Source: Parapristionchus giblindavisi (Eukaryota; Nematoda; Chromadorea; Rhabditida; Diplogasteridae). From it: DNA of 64,000 bases. Made by a program: the position numbers and the translations under genes. The stretch spans positions 1 through 64,000 of the forward strand of contig CALSFV010000657.1 of the NCBI GenBank assembly GCA_943737045.1, in the 5' to 3' direction. Below are positions 1 through 10,290 of the stretch, one piece after another (within the stretch, counting starts at the first letter, position 1; the number at the start of each line of letters is the position of its first letter). The notes under the pieces are model-generated. The model saw only the letters and a list, made by a program, of their open reading frames with translations, was not told the origin of the DNA and did not search any database.

Positions 1-391
1 GTTTTCTCCGTTTTTCTTTTATTTTCGCAGTTTTGAACAGAGCATGGATGTGAAAGCGAGCCAGAGGCGGAGGGATGATTCATAAATAGACTCTTCAAAG
101 ATCAAAGATCAAAGATCAATGATCAAAGATTAGGTGACTCTGTGACGAAAAAGTAAAAATCAGATTTTACCGATTTTTATGTTGCAGAATAAACAGAGTA
201 AAAATTTTAAAAAAATATTTAAATTATTATTCTATCCCTCTCTTCCCCTCTTTCTCCTTCTCCCCCTATCCCTCACCCTCTCCCTCCTCTGACCCTATTC
301 TTTATCCCGTTAGTTATTATACAAGTAGAGCGGGAAGAAGAGAACACTCTTCTCTTCTTACGATTCTATCAATGTATCTAATGTAAATTGG

Positions 392-392
<1 letters not shown>

Positions 393-447
<55 letters not shown>

Positions 448-505
448 GGAGAGAGAGAGGGAGAGAGAGAGGGAGAGGGAGAGAAAGGGAGAGGGAGAGA
501 GAGAT
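393..505. repeat. (GA)n microsatellite grading into GAGGGA
   Basis: About 50 bases of uninterrupted GA dinucleotide followed by GAGGGA-type purine repeats, all purine on the plus strand. No coding signal. Confidence 0.95.
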
Positions 506-1118
506 AAAACGAGACTGAGGTTACTTTCATTGAGATATTGTATAAGAACAAACGAATAACGTATTAAATTGGAAAGGATCTGTCAAAACTCTCTTACCAT
601 CCCGCACAAGTAATGATTTTTGTTTTTTTAAATTATTTATTTTTTATTTTCCCAGATTTGATTTCTTATTTTTAATCACCGAACAGACCATGTAAATACG
701 ATTTCAACCTTCAGATTACCCTAGAAGATCAAAGATCAAAGATCGTATTGATGATCGAAGACTGGATAAACGTAGATAGAAGACAATTCATAGCTAGATT
801 TAACCGTGTGCAATAAAAAAAACAGATTCGAGCAATCGAAAAATACACATTTACTTAAATTTTTTTGAAACTCTCACGGAGACAAAGAACGAAGGGGAAG
901 GGAGAACGCGTTGCCAGAGCGGGGTTTTCAATTTAGCTCCGAGAGTTTGAAATTAACTCGAAATGTTTCAGATCAGATCATTTTAAATTTAACAAGTATG
1001 AACGTTATTAATCGATAAAAGGTGCCAAGTGGAGATAAGGAAAAGATGGACCGAGAGAGAAACAGAATTTAAATTGAGCACTCTACACTTGGTCCACCCT
1101 ACGGACGAATTTTTAGAT
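506..1118. other. Non-genic stretch
   Basis: AT-rich unique-looking sequence. It holds an AAAGATCAAAGATC motif near 727-745 that recurs across the window, and half of a hairpin element near 905-950 (TTGCCAGAGCGG followed by an AATTTAGCTCC-like arm). I see no splice-bounded open frame. Confidence 0.6.
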
Positions 1119-1362
1119 GTTGAGAGGGAGAGGGAGAGGGAGAGAGTCTTGTTCAAATTTATGCGAATTCACATAAGAAGAAGAAGAAGTGCAGGGGAGG
1201 AGTGAATTGAGGGAAATAGAAATGATGATGGTGGAGAGAGGGAGGAGAGGGAAGAGGGAGAGGGATAGAGATAGAGAGGGAGAGAGAGAGGGAGAGAGAG
1301 GGAGAGGGAGAGAGAAAGGGAGAGAAAAAGAGGGAGAGAGATAGAGATAGAGCGAGAGAGGA
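1119..1362. repeat. Purine-rich GAGGGA/GAGA repeat
   Basis: Two purine blocks (about 1119-1150 and 1231-1360) separated by a short non-repetitive segment. The open frames on the minus strand here (Ser/Leu/Pro only) follow from the repeat and are not genes. Confidence 0.9.
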
Positions 1363-2177
1363 CGAACTCTAGTACTAAAGTACCTGATAAGTCGAGTACT
1401 GAAGTACCGGTGCCATGGTCCCCAGCTTGGAACACTAGGATTCATGAATTGGTAAAGAGAATCAGACTATTTTCTATTTAGAATGAACTGCATACTGTAG
1501 TTCTTCTGATTTTGTGTGATGTAGCTTTTAAGCCCGTCCCTTTTATGTTGCAAGAAACATCTACTATTAACGTTAGCATTCTCTGAACAACAAACACATG
1601 CTGTGCGGGAACTAAACCAAAACCTGAACTCCCCCTCCCAAAAAAAACCCAGAAAAAAACATTTTCAAAGTCTTAAAACTTTCAGTAACTCTACCGCTTC
1701 ATCTTCCAATCAACTTTGCCAACATCGTCGTAACATCGTGCTTATGCGTTCCCCACTATCTATTAATATATCTACTATCATATTGTTTAATGCAAAGTAT
1801 ATTATTATTGTATCTATTTATTTATAGCTTTGGTACTATATACATATAATACAATTGTATAAATAATTTAATCTATATGTACCAAATTGAGTTTTAGACA
1901 CTCCGTCCTGGCCATGCTCTCTCGCAGACAAATGAAGCAGAGCAGAGACTTTCAAATTAGCTCTTGGTATTCTTGTTTTAACGTTGTTTTAAATGCCAAT
2001 GTAAACAAAAATTGTACTACATCATGTACAATCTTACAATAGATTGAGGGAAGAACCGTCCGGTAGGATAGAGAAGGGAGTGAATGAAAAAAGAGCGAAT
2101 GAATGAATGAATAGAGTGAAACAAGAGAGGAGAAGAACAGATGGGAGGAGAGCGGACAAATGATAGGGGAAGAGAAG
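1363..2177. other. Non-genic stretch with one hairpin-family fragment
   Basis: No supported gene. A diverged copy of the hairpin element lies at about 1902-1965 (GCTCTCTCGCAGACAAA, then TTCAAATTAGCTC). Confidence 0.6.
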
Positions 2178-2527
2178 AAAAGGAGAGGGAGAGAGGGAAA
2201 GGGAGAGGGAGAGGGAGAGGGAGAGGGAGAGGGAGAGGGAGAGGGAGAGGGAGAGGGAGAGGGAGAGGGAGAGGGAGAGGGAGAGGGAGAGGGAGAGGGA
2301 GAGGGAGAGGGAGAGGGAGAGGGAGAGGGAGAGGGAGAGGGAGAGGGAGAGGGAGAGGGAGAGGGAGAGGGAGAGGGAGAGGGAGAGGGAGAGGGAGAGG
2401 GAGAGGGAGAGGGAGAGGGAGAGGGAGAGGGAGAGGGAGAGGGAGAGGGAGAGGGAGAGGGAGAGGGAGAGGGAGAGGGAGAGGGAGAGGGAAGGAGAGG
2501 GAGAGAGAGGGAGAGGGAGAGGGAGAG
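2178..2527. repeat. Long (GAGGGA)n hexanucleotide array
   Basis: About 290 bp of nearly perfect GAGGGA (roughly 2204-2490) with slightly degenerate edges. All six frames are open and give Gly-Glu, Gly-Arg, Ser-Pro or Leu-Pro dipeptide proteins. That is expected for a 6-bp repeat without stop codons, so none is called as a gene. A run of this size could form triplex DNA. Confidence 0.97.
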
Positions 2528-3154
2528 AAAACAGGAGGGAGGAATGATGAAGAGATAGACATAAAGGCGACAGAGGGAGAGGGAGAGAGGTAGAAGGAGA
2601 GGGAGATAAGGGCACTTACTAATCATCTGTTTATGCAGTAACGCATCGTTGATAATAAGACAGTGTTTGGTGTTCGGACTACTCTTTCATGGTGTATTTC
2701 ATATAAACGAAGAATGATTCAGGGTTTTTGGAAAACGCCTCCGCCTACGCTAATGACGTCACATTTTCCCGGAAAACGGTTCTTGCATACGGCCACAGGA
2801 TAGAAGACAGAGAAAGAAAAAAATATAAAATGAAAATACATCTGAAACAGAAGCACCTATAACTTGTGTACCTGCATCTCACTGCGGCTCGCACTTTCGC
2901 GCATCACTTATTTCGTTTACGTATGATTTTTTTTCAATTTTCAAAATACTAACCATAATTTTCTGTGATAAAAAGTTCTTCTAATGAATAAAGAAAACTT
3001 TTGTTCATGAGAAAAACAATTAAAAGGCAAATCACGCTGGTCCGAAAATAATACTCTGAATTTCAAAAAAAATCATAAGTAATTATTCGATCGATACGAA
3101 ATAATACAGCACACCCTTCCAGCAAATTAGTGCCCTTCATCCTTTTAAAGGCAC

Positions 3155-3262
3155 ACCCCAAGCTAATTTTACTCTCCGCATTGGCAATACTCACTCGAAG
3201 ACACCGAAAGCGAGAGAGTGAGGCCAGACAGCAGGGTTTGAAATTAGCTCGGAATGTATTTT
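3155..3262. repeat. Dispersed foldback hairpin element (GCTCTGGCAA family), diverged copy
   Basis: The arms resemble AGCTAATTT...ACTCTCCGC and GTTTGAAATTAGCTCGG, with a GAAAGCGAGAGAGTG core. Member of the family described at 14088-14172. The flanking 2.53-3.15 kb stretch shows no gene. Confidence 0.65.
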
Positions 3263-3314
3263 TAACTGTTTTTTCGCATTGATAAAAAAATATTTTATTT
3301 TATTTAGTCATTTT

Positions 3315-3472
3315 TTATGACAGAAACTCAAGAACCTGGGACCTTCCGGTTTGGAATTGCCGAGTTGGGAGAGTTTGGATATGTTTCATGATCTCCTTAT
3401 CATTCTCAACTTTGGCAAGGTCGTTGATCAGTTGAAATTTCCGGTGCGCACACCATAAATAAATAAATAACC
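3315..3472 (-). CDS. Terminal coding exon of an unidentified gene
   Basis: On the minus strand, a TTTATCAG acceptor at 3473 opens a 52-codon frame that begins with two carried-in bases and ends in TAA at 3315-3317. The peptide is charged and helical in character (contains KFQLINDLAKVENDKEIMKH) with mixed codon use, unlike the nearby repeat frames. I do not recognise the family. The opposite strand also has an open frame between plausible splice sites (3324-3443), so strand assignment is not certain. The start phase does not fit directly onto the exon at 3561-3728, so an intermediate exon or another donor is needed if they belong together. Confidence 0.45.
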
Positions 3473-3560
3473 CTGATAAAGATTATTATTATTATAATAC
3501 ATTGATCAATCAATTACTGACGAAGGCATCGTGGGTTATTTCTGTCTATTTCTTCCTGTA

Positions 3561-3728
3561 CTACACTTCATAGACCGTGGTGAATAGGTCCGAAGAAGAT
3601 ATTAGGTCCTCCAGACTGAATTGGACTTGAAATATCACTGGAATTTCATCCACAGGACCTCGTGTGCGGGTTGTACCTTTACATTTACGCATTATGATTT
3701 CGTAAGGATCAAGGGGAGGGCTTTGATT
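3561..3728 (-). CDS. Coding exon of an unidentified gene
   Basis: On the minus strand, the acceptor CATTCTTCAG at 3729 is followed by 55 sense codons and a TAG. The peptide starts NQSPPLDPYEIIMRKCKG and ends in SLEDLISSSDLFTTVYEV. The plus strand is broken by stops in all frames over this stretch, which favours minus. A donor such as GAA|gtgtag just before the stop could connect it to a further exon. No family recognised, and no upstream exon found among the microsatellites. Confidence 0.5.
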   Translation of the reverse strand, partial: NQSPPLDPYEIIMRKCKGTTRTRGPVDEIPVIFQVQFSLEDLISSSDLFTTVYEV

Positions 3729-4035
3729 CTGAAGAATGTCATCAATGGATGAGATCAGAGCTGATCAGAAGAAGATTAACAAAGTCTTCAAAATTTAAGT
3801 GCCCTTGTATCGTCCGTAAAATGTACTTGTTTTAGAAAATTTTGATTTGCGAGAGAGAGTGACCAGAGCGGCGAGTTTCAAATTAGCTCGGGGAGTGCCT
3901 TTAGGCTGAAGGTGGTTGACTGGTGCGAAAACGGAAAAAAAAGCAAATGAAATAAGAAGAGAAGATGAAGATGAATAGGAAGCGGTGTTCTTATCATGTC
4001 CTGCTATCAGAAGACCCCCCTATGATCCCTCAGGC

Positions 4036-4545
4036 AATTTGTCCCTCTCCTCCTCTCCCTCTCCCTCTCCCTCTCTCCTTCTCCCTCTCACTCTCTCCCT
4101 CTCCTTTCCCCCTCTCTCTCTACCCCTCCCTCTCCTTCTCTCCCTCCCTCTCCCTCTCCCTCTCCCTCTCTCTCCCTCTCCCCCTCTCCCTCTTCCTCTC
4201 CTCCCAACAGGCACCTTCTCCGGATGAGATATTGGTGTGATTTTGATGAGTAGATGAGGAGGACAGGTAGGAAGAGCGAAGGAGAGGGAGAGGGAAAGGG
4301 AGAGATAGAGGAGGCAGAGGGAGAGATAAAGGGAGAGGGAGAAGTGAGATCCAAGAGGGAGAGAATTGGACTCATCCGATATGTGTGGACGATAATTGGT
4401 GATCGTATGTCTTCAGTGCAAATAGTCTTCTGAATGTGGAAAAGGAGGTGATCTGAATGGATGGAGAGGGAGAGGGGGAGAGGGAGAGAAGGAGAGATAG
4501 ATAGGAAAGGAGAGGGAGAGGTAGAGAGAGGGAGGGGATAAGGGA
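4036..4545. repeat. Facing pyrimidine and purine microsatellite blocks
   Basis: CTCCCT-type pyrimidine repeat at about 4036-4203, then GAGGGA-type purine repeat at about 4279-4545 on the same strand. The two blocks form an imperfect giant inverted repeat. Open frames here are repeat artefacts. Confidence 0.9.
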
Positions 4546-5092
4546 CATAATGGGATAAATTAAGACGCATCTAGATGGCTAGATCGGGGTAGATCAAGGG
4601 ACAATTGCATTTACCGTTTATGTACTAGAGACAAGGAACAAAGAAAAAGAGTGACAAGGAGTTCACTGGAGCTCACTCTAGCTCAGAGACTGATTTATCA
4701 GATTTACTTTATACATGGTGAGGGGATTAGTGAGTCTGAAAGGAGAAATGCAAAGTTGCGATGATTACCGTTTGGGTATGACCAAGGATGTGACTGGGCG
4801 TTGGGGTTCACCATAACTCAACATGACTACAGTTAAACGATTTCAGTACCGCGATAACCGTAACCTCAATGATTCAACATGGTTACAGTAACCTCCACGA
4901 TTTATCAGGGCTACAGTATCTAACTACTTGATTCAGCACGGTTAGGGTAACCGAGGCGCTGCAGTCAGAGCAAAAAACACACACAATAATTCGAAATATA
5001 TGAAAATGGAAGTTGATCAAAGTAAAAATAGCCGTGGACCACCCGGCGGTAAAAGTGCAAGTGTGGTATATTACTAGTGAAAGTGGTTTATC
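4546..5092. other. Non-genic stretch with GTAACC-type scattered repeats
   Basis: Contains loosely repeated ACCGTAACC / GGTTACAGTAACC words (4790-4960). They resemble the unit of the 30-bp minisatellite at 55.6-56.2 kb. No gene supported. Confidence 0.5.
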
Positions 5093-5292
5093 CCCCTATC
5101 TCTCCTCTCCCTCTCCCTCTCCCTCTCCCTCCCCCCTCCCCTCACCCTTCCTCCCTCCTCCCCTCCCCTTCCTCCCCTCTCCTCCCCTTCCTCCTTCCTC
5201 CCTCCTCCCCTCTCCTCCCCTTCCTCCTTCCTCCCTCCTCCCCTCTCCTCCCCTTCCTCCTTCCTCCCTCCTCCCCTCCCCTTTCCCTCTCA
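5093..5292. repeat. Pyrimidine (CCTCC/CTTCC) minisatellite
   Basis: Almost pure C/T on the plus strand, with about three copies of a roughly 39-bp CCTCC/CTTCC unit at 5166-5280. Confidence 0.9.
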
Positions 5293-6089
5293 GCTCTGAC
5301 CCCACCCTTCCAGCTATACTACTGCATTGTTGTAGTATATATGTATTGTATTGTGTATATCTTTCTCCCTCTATCGTAACGTATGAAGAGACCTGTTCTG
5401 GCTATATCTCTTAGACACATTTTTGTTACTATTATAAAGTACACCAATTGATTAATGCATCGAGTTACTGCGGTAAGTAGTAACGGTGGCAAATTCTAAT
5501 AGGTATCATTTAACGGTCAAGTTCGAATTTCTTAAAAATATAAAACAGAATAATAGATATCCGTCGAAAATCTACAGATTTCTGAATGAAGAGTGGCTTG
5601 GAACTGATCAGGCGAAAAAAGTAAGAAAATCGAAGAAATTCGTAATTTGAATTCTCGCGGACACACAGTAAGTTATGACGAGAGCCGTTTGGAACAGTTA
5701 AATTGGTCGAACTTCATACGAAATCTGAATATTGATTGGTTCGAAATGTGGGTGGTCCAAAGAACGATGTGGTAGGGAGTTCTATCAAACAGGAAAAATG
5801 AATCAGTCAATGTATGTACGTTTTTGAAGAATGTTCGAAAAGAAAAGAAAAAAAGACGCGAGAGAGTTTGTGAAAGTAGGAGAATTCCCCCCGTTTTCTT
5901 TTCTTTTCGCATCTTTTGAACTTTGCATGGAGTAGATGTGGAGCAGCGCTGTGCGAAGACTTTTCTGGGGGAAAATACTGGAAAATCGGGAAAAAAATCT
6001 AAAAAGTAAAATTACACATTAAAAAAAAGTTTTTAGTGATGTTTATCCATTTTGACCCATGATGCGCTAATATTGATCAACACGCACAT
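5293..6089. other. Non-genic AT-rich stretch
   Basis: No splice-bounded coding frame that I can support. The only longer open frame (5673-5912, minus) is low-complexity and Phe/Leu-rich. Confidence 0.5.
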
Positions 6090-6222
6090 TCCTATGAGCT
6101 TAAGCTCCACAGTGTTCGCGATTGAAAGTTACGGTTTGAACCTTCTGGCAATCCTCTCTCGTTGACAATGAAAGCGAGAGAGCCTTGCGAGAGCGGAGTG
6201 TTTCAAATTAGCTCGTGGTGTT
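6090..6222. repeat. Foldback hairpin element (GCTCTGGCAA family)
   Basis: TTCTGGCAATCCTCTCTCG, a short loop, GAAAGCGAGAGAGCC, then GAGCGGAGTGTTTCAAATT. Diverged copy of the family described at 14088-14172. Confidence 0.7.
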
Positions 6223-6321
6223 TAACAAATAAAACCATAATAAAGTATAGAAATACACTCGGAAACAAGATCGAACATCGAACATCCACTCAGAATTTCG
6301 AACAAGTCCATATCTCTTACA

Positions 6322-7002
6322 TCTCTCTCTCTCCCTCTCTCCCTCTCCTACTCTCGCTCTCCCTCTCCCTCTCCCTCTCTCTCTCCCTCCCTCTCTCTCT
6401 TAGAAAGATAGCTATTATCCAGACATTTCGCTATGCTTTCTCGTATAATACCAGAGTGCCAGATGTTAGTTTCGATGAAGAGAGAGAGAGAGAGAGATCA
6501 GACAAAAAATGTGTTCAACTCTATGAAAGATGAAGTCAAGTACTTGAATCATTTCCTCCTCTCCTCCTTCTCCCTTCTCCTCCTCTCTCTCCCACTCTCG
6601 TCCTCTCTCTCTCCCTCTCCCTCTCTCCTCTCTCCCTCACCCCACCCATATTCCTTCCTCTCGCCCTCTCTATTCACTTTTATAATCCAACCAAATGGGA
6701 CTCATTCTATCTGTAGATGAAGTATAGAAAGAGCAAAGTGACTTACCAAGAGTTCTCCTCTAACTCTCCCTCACTCTCCTTCTCCTTCTCCTCTCCTTCT
6801 CCCTCTCTCCCTCTCCCTCTCCCTCTCACTCTCTCCCTCCCTCCCCTCCCTCCTCTCTCTATCTCTCCGATTATGCAACAAGCTCTTCATTCATCTGCTC
6901 ACACCATTCTTCTGTAATGTGATAAATCGGCCCTAGGGATGAATAGAAGAGGGAGAGGGAGAGGGAAAGGGAGAGGGAGAGGAGAGGGAGAGGGAGAGAG
7001 AC
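6322..7002. repeat. Cluster of CTCCCT and GAGGGA microsatellites
   Basis: Pyrimidine blocks at about 6322-6402, 6556-6676 and 6762-6866, and a purine block at 6948-7002. Short unique segments lie between them. No gene supported. Confidence 0.85.
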
Positions 7003-7356
7003 ATCTTACTTAAGTTAATGACCACCATATATCAAGTGATATGTGAGTAAATTCAGGAGAATTTACAGTAATTAGTATTGATCGATAGCCTTCGAGGTCC
7101 ATGTCATTTTTATTTTCATTACAACCCATGTATCAAGAGAACTAAAGAGCTCTGATGTGCATGGCTTGCAGCCACTGCGTACGTTGTGAGAGTATTTTAC
7201 AAATCATCATCGTTTTTTACATATTAACGTGCCCATGTCTGAAACGGGACACGTAAGGATAATGAGAGAACTCTCAATATTTTGACGATTGCGATGAACT
7301 TCCATATAATGGTTGAGTAAATCTCAAATTCAATAATCTCTCACTCCCATTGACAG

Positions 7357-7662
7357 GCCTCGCCACTCCTTCCTGCACATTGTGTACGGTCGTATCCTAC
7401 AGTATGCTCCATCCTTTGAAAGCAAGAAGAGAGGGGGTGGGAGGGAAAACGAGGTTTGCTGTAGTAACCGACCGAAATAACTATGGTGGCTTCAGTGGCA
7501 TGGATATTCTAGGGAAGATAATAGAAATTTTAAAATTATTCTTGATCCATTCTACCATTCTCACCTTTATAGGGAATGAAACCTTTGTCAACGGTCTCTT
7601 TAACGCTCTACACTCTCTCGTTGTTAGAGAACAGAGAAATAGTGTGCGCAATGAAGAGGTGA
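7357..7662 (+). CDS. Last two exons of an unidentified plus-strand gene
   Basis: Exon 7357-7453 follows a TTGACAG acceptor, carries one base in, and encodes 32 residues (includes RHSFLHIVYGRILQYAPSFE) before a GAG|gtttgc donor in phase 0. Exon 7573-7662 follows CTTTATAG and continues in phase 0 for 29 codons (includes MKPLSTVSLTLYTLSLLE) to TGA at 7660-7662. An AATAAA signal lies 42 nt downstream (7704-7709). The phase match, both acceptors and the poly(A) signal support a real 3' gene end. I do not recognise the protein and found no upstream exon in the microsatellite-rich 7 kb before it. Exon 2 also has a second open frame, so its phase is inferred from the join. Confidence 0.5.
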
Positions 7663-7703
7663 GGTCACTCTCCCTTTATGTTGTAATTATTCCACACGAT
7701 ATG

Positions 7704-7709
7704 AATAAA
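7704..7709 (+). promoter_or_regulatory. Poly(A) signal AATAAA
   Basis: Canonical hexamer 42 nt after the stop codon of the exon ending at 7662. Inferred to end that transcript before the convergent tRNA gene. Confidence 0.5.
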
Positions 7710-7835
7710 GAGTTCTTGTGAAACGATTTTATAATACTTGATAAATATATATATTTTTAATATTTAGAATCCTACTAAAAGAAAAAGAAAACAGAACGTT
7801 TCTTTTAAACCTTAAAGTTTTTTTAAAAACTGGGC

Positions 7836-7840
7836 AAAAA
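7836..7840 (-). terminator. Pol III terminator of the tRNA-Sec gene
   Basis: A run of five T on the minus strand beginning four bases after the discriminator base of the tRNA, followed by a second T run at about 7826-7830. Confidence 0.85.
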
Positions 7841-7844
7841 GCGA

Positions 7845-7931
7845 CACCCGGAAGGTGGAATCGAACCACTGCGCCGCTAAGCGCCTACGGGTTTGAAGCC
7901 CGCACCCCGGACCACCGAAGTTCATCCGGGC
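7845..7931 (-). tRNA. tRNA-Sec (anticodon UCA)
   Basis: An 87-nt gene with the eukaryotic selenocysteine tRNA layout. It starts GCCCGGATGAAC, and its 7-nt 5' strand pairs with TCCGGGT near the 3' end (one G-T pair), followed by a G discriminator. The anticodon loop is CTTCAAA with UCA as anticodon, in a GCGGG/CCCGT stem. There is a long variable arm and a perfect GTGG-TTCGATT-CCAC T-arm. It closely resembles the animal tRNA-Sec I know from human and C. elegans. It acts in co-translational insertion of selenocysteine at UGA with SECIS elements. Transcription runs leftward and ends at the T run 7836-7840. Upstream GATAAG about 30 nt before the gene could act as a TATA-like element, but this is weak. 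No second tRNA-Sec is seen in the window. Confidence 0.95.
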
Positions 7932-8865
7932 GCTAAACTCTCTTTGCGCGCACGCTTATCTAGCACTAGTGGAGAGAGCGGCGTACCACAGACGGGTTTG
8001 GAGCGCGAGAGGGAGAAGTAAACAAAGAGGCGGGGCGACGTGTATGAGATCTGGAGGGTATTCGGTCTTATTGAATAAGTATTGATTTTTGGTCATTCTT
8101 AGAGATCTCTTCAGTGAGTAATGCTCTCTCGCTGGCAGATAAAGACAATAAAAAATATTGAAGTATAGAGAACGTCATTCGATCATTTTTTTCGGTGTAA
8201 ACACCAGAAGAACATTATTCCAATCATTTTTTAATCTTTGATCTTTCAGCTCTTTAATCTAAAGATCTAAAAATTAAAGATTAAGAGTTGCTGCAGCAGT
8301 CTTGTTTTTTTTTCTTTTTTATTCTCTCCTCTTCTTTTTTTATTCCCACATCTCTTCCTATAATTACTAATTTATTTATTTGTCAATTACTCATTGATTC
8401 TTAACAATAAGAAATATATACACAGTGAAGAAGAGTAAGACACAGGGGAGCTAATTCTTATTCTTCCATCTCAGATATGTACGTAGTCTTCTCCATTCAA
8501 GATGACGATTGAACCTGAATTTCACAATGGAAGTAGATGGACAACACGAAAACGTTCCGCATACCTCCATTAGACCTGCTTTACTGCATAAAGATGCATT
8601 ATTGATTATTGATTATATTATGCGTTACAGGGTGCAAAGAATGGATTTGTTTCGAAACAAAAATGAAAGCAATGAATTATTTTTTTAAAATGCGAATGGA
8701 CCTCCATCAACCTATCGTACATCGAAAAATCGTTTGATCATGATTTCGTCAGAATCATTCCGAATCATTCTGGCCATTCAACGACGATTATGCCCGGATG
8801 AGTCCATTTTTATTCTTTCTTTTCAAAGGTTTCTTAGGTTTTCACATTGTTTCATATTTTTTATT
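7932..8865. other. Non-genic stretch upstream of tRNA-Sec
   Basis: 7932-8060 is GC-richer and should hold the tRNA-Sec upstream promoter. A partial hairpin-family fragment sits near 8113-8150 (TAATGCTCTCTCGC). The rest is AT-rich with no supported gene. Confidence 0.5.
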
Positions 8866-9294
8866 AGAAACACTATTGAGATTAATTTTAAGCAATTCCT
8901 AGACTGATTTTTTTACCCGAATTTTCGGTTTTTTTCGATTTCTCGGCATCTCAATTTCAATTCCGCATAAGTTCTCTAGTATATCCATGTAGCCCAACTA
9001 CTAGTGCATGTAACCCTGCTAGGCGGAAATCGATCTTAGATTGCGCGTGTCGGAAAAAATCGGTCTGAGTGTTTCCAACTCCGAATCGTTGTTTCATGAT
9101 TTTTTGCTGTATTTTCCAAACAATTAGTGCGGAATAGTGGTCTACTCAAAGTTTAGAGGTGAGACGAGTAAACTGACACAAGAAGCCCATCACTGTGTTC
9201 AATCTGAAAATTTCGATTTTCATGACCCGGGGGTCATGGGCCGAAATTTCAAAATTTCTCAAGTTTGAAATGTTTTCATTTATGTGGCCTATTG

Positions 9295-10280
9295 ACATTG
9301 ACATTTTGACATTGAACAACTTTATCAGCTAATGGGTGTTACGTAGCTGGGTTGCCATGAAATTTCTCCATTCCGAACGATTGTGTCTCGCAATTTGCAT
9401 GAATTGAGGACCAGCAGCCTTCACGAAATCGTCCCTCCATCTCTTGACTGGGCGTCCCTGTTTCCTCTTGCAACTGGGGGTCCAATTGAGCACACTCAGC
9501 GACCATCGATCATGTCGCAGTCTCGAGAGCCTCTCTACCCACAACCACCTCTGTCTCTCCGCTTCCCTAACAACGTCCTTGAAATTTGTAATGTCACGGA
9601 TTTGCTCATTGGATATTCGGTCCAGAATTGAAACCCCGAGAGTTTTACGTTCGAGTCTACGCTGGGCAACTGACAGCCTTTGCTTTTCACGTTTACTGAG
9701 ATACCATAACGAGAGAAAATCCAAATGTTAAAATTAATAAAAATTGATTGTATTAATAAATGATAAATGGTGATAAAGAACATTATATTTGCATTACGCT
9801 TCACATTCACATAATTCTATCAATCGATAATCTCTAGGATAATCTTTATCCAATTTCTTCAAGAAGTAATTCTTGTATGACTGAGCACAACAATGATTGA
9901 AAGAATAAAAATCCCGTCCACCGTAGAATGCCCCGAGCGGAAACCTAGTTGTTCTCGAGATCTATTATCATCGAGACAACTCCCAATTCTAGTATTGATG
10001 ACAGATGTAAGGGTTTTTTGTACCACCGGGAGAAGGGATATAGGTCGATAGTTTTTGGGTGTAGTTTTATCCCCTCCCTTATGCAGAAGTATGGTACGAC
10101 TATACCCAAACCCAGATGGAATGATACCATTTTGAAGGATACCATTGAATATGGAAGCGAGGTAAGGTGATAGAATGTCGGCTCCGACCTTCAGCATTTC
10201 CCCAGTGACCCCATCCTCCCCAGGAGATTTTCCCGATGTGAATGCCCTTAGAACGCTCTCTATTTCGTCTCTCTCAATTG
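9295..10280 (-). mobile_element. Truncated RTE-type LINE with internal deletion
   Basis: Two coding remnants on the minus strand. 9859-10290 matches the start of a non-LTR reverse transcriptase (SGKSPGEDGVTGEMLK, KNYRPISLLP, EQLGFRSGHST). 9329-9724 matches the C-terminal part after the RT of RTE/BovB-like elements (LGVSILDRI, RWLWVERLSR, GRPVKRWRDDF). The catalytic palm and thumb between them are missing, as is the endonuclease, so the copy is 5'-truncated and internally deleted. It is flanked by a perfect 52-bp duplication (9243-9294 and 10281-10332). Its 3' end carries repeated TGTCAA units, as RTE tails do. Both frames are dead as a transposition source. Confidence 0.88.
9329..9724 (-). 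pseudogene. RTE LINE C-terminal fragment
   Basis: A 131-aa open frame, the post-RT region of an RTE-type protein: ERKTLGVSILDRISNEQIRD, the conserved RWLWVERLSR and a basic GRPVKRWRDDFVKAAG. Part of the truncated LINE described at 9295-10280. Confidence 0.8.
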
Positions 10281-10290
10281 GAAATTTCAA
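9859..10290 (-). pseudogene. RTE LINE reverse transcriptase, N-terminal fragment
   Basis: A 143-aa frame covering the fingers region of a LINE reverse transcriptase, with KSPGEDGVTGEMLK and KNYRPISLLPVVQK. It stops before the FADD-type catalytic box, which is absent. The first residues read into the flanking target duplication. Confidence 0.85.

Noticed and set aside
1952..2626. Six long open frames made of Ser-Pro, Leu-Pro, Gly-Glu or Gly-Arg dipeptides
   Set aside because: They are produced by the GAGGGA hexamer array, which has no stop in any frame. No splice or start context.
3324..3443. Plus-strand exon KLKNLGPSGLELPSWESL with GACAG and a gtgcgc donor
   Set aside because: The minus frame over the same bases ends in a natural stop and agrees with the neighbouring minus exon; the plus reading has no partner exon.
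7350..7721. 123-codon continuous plus frame
   Set aside because: It reads through an intron; the spliced pair 7357-7453 and 7573-7662 uses proper acceptors, matching phase and a stop before a poly(A) signal.
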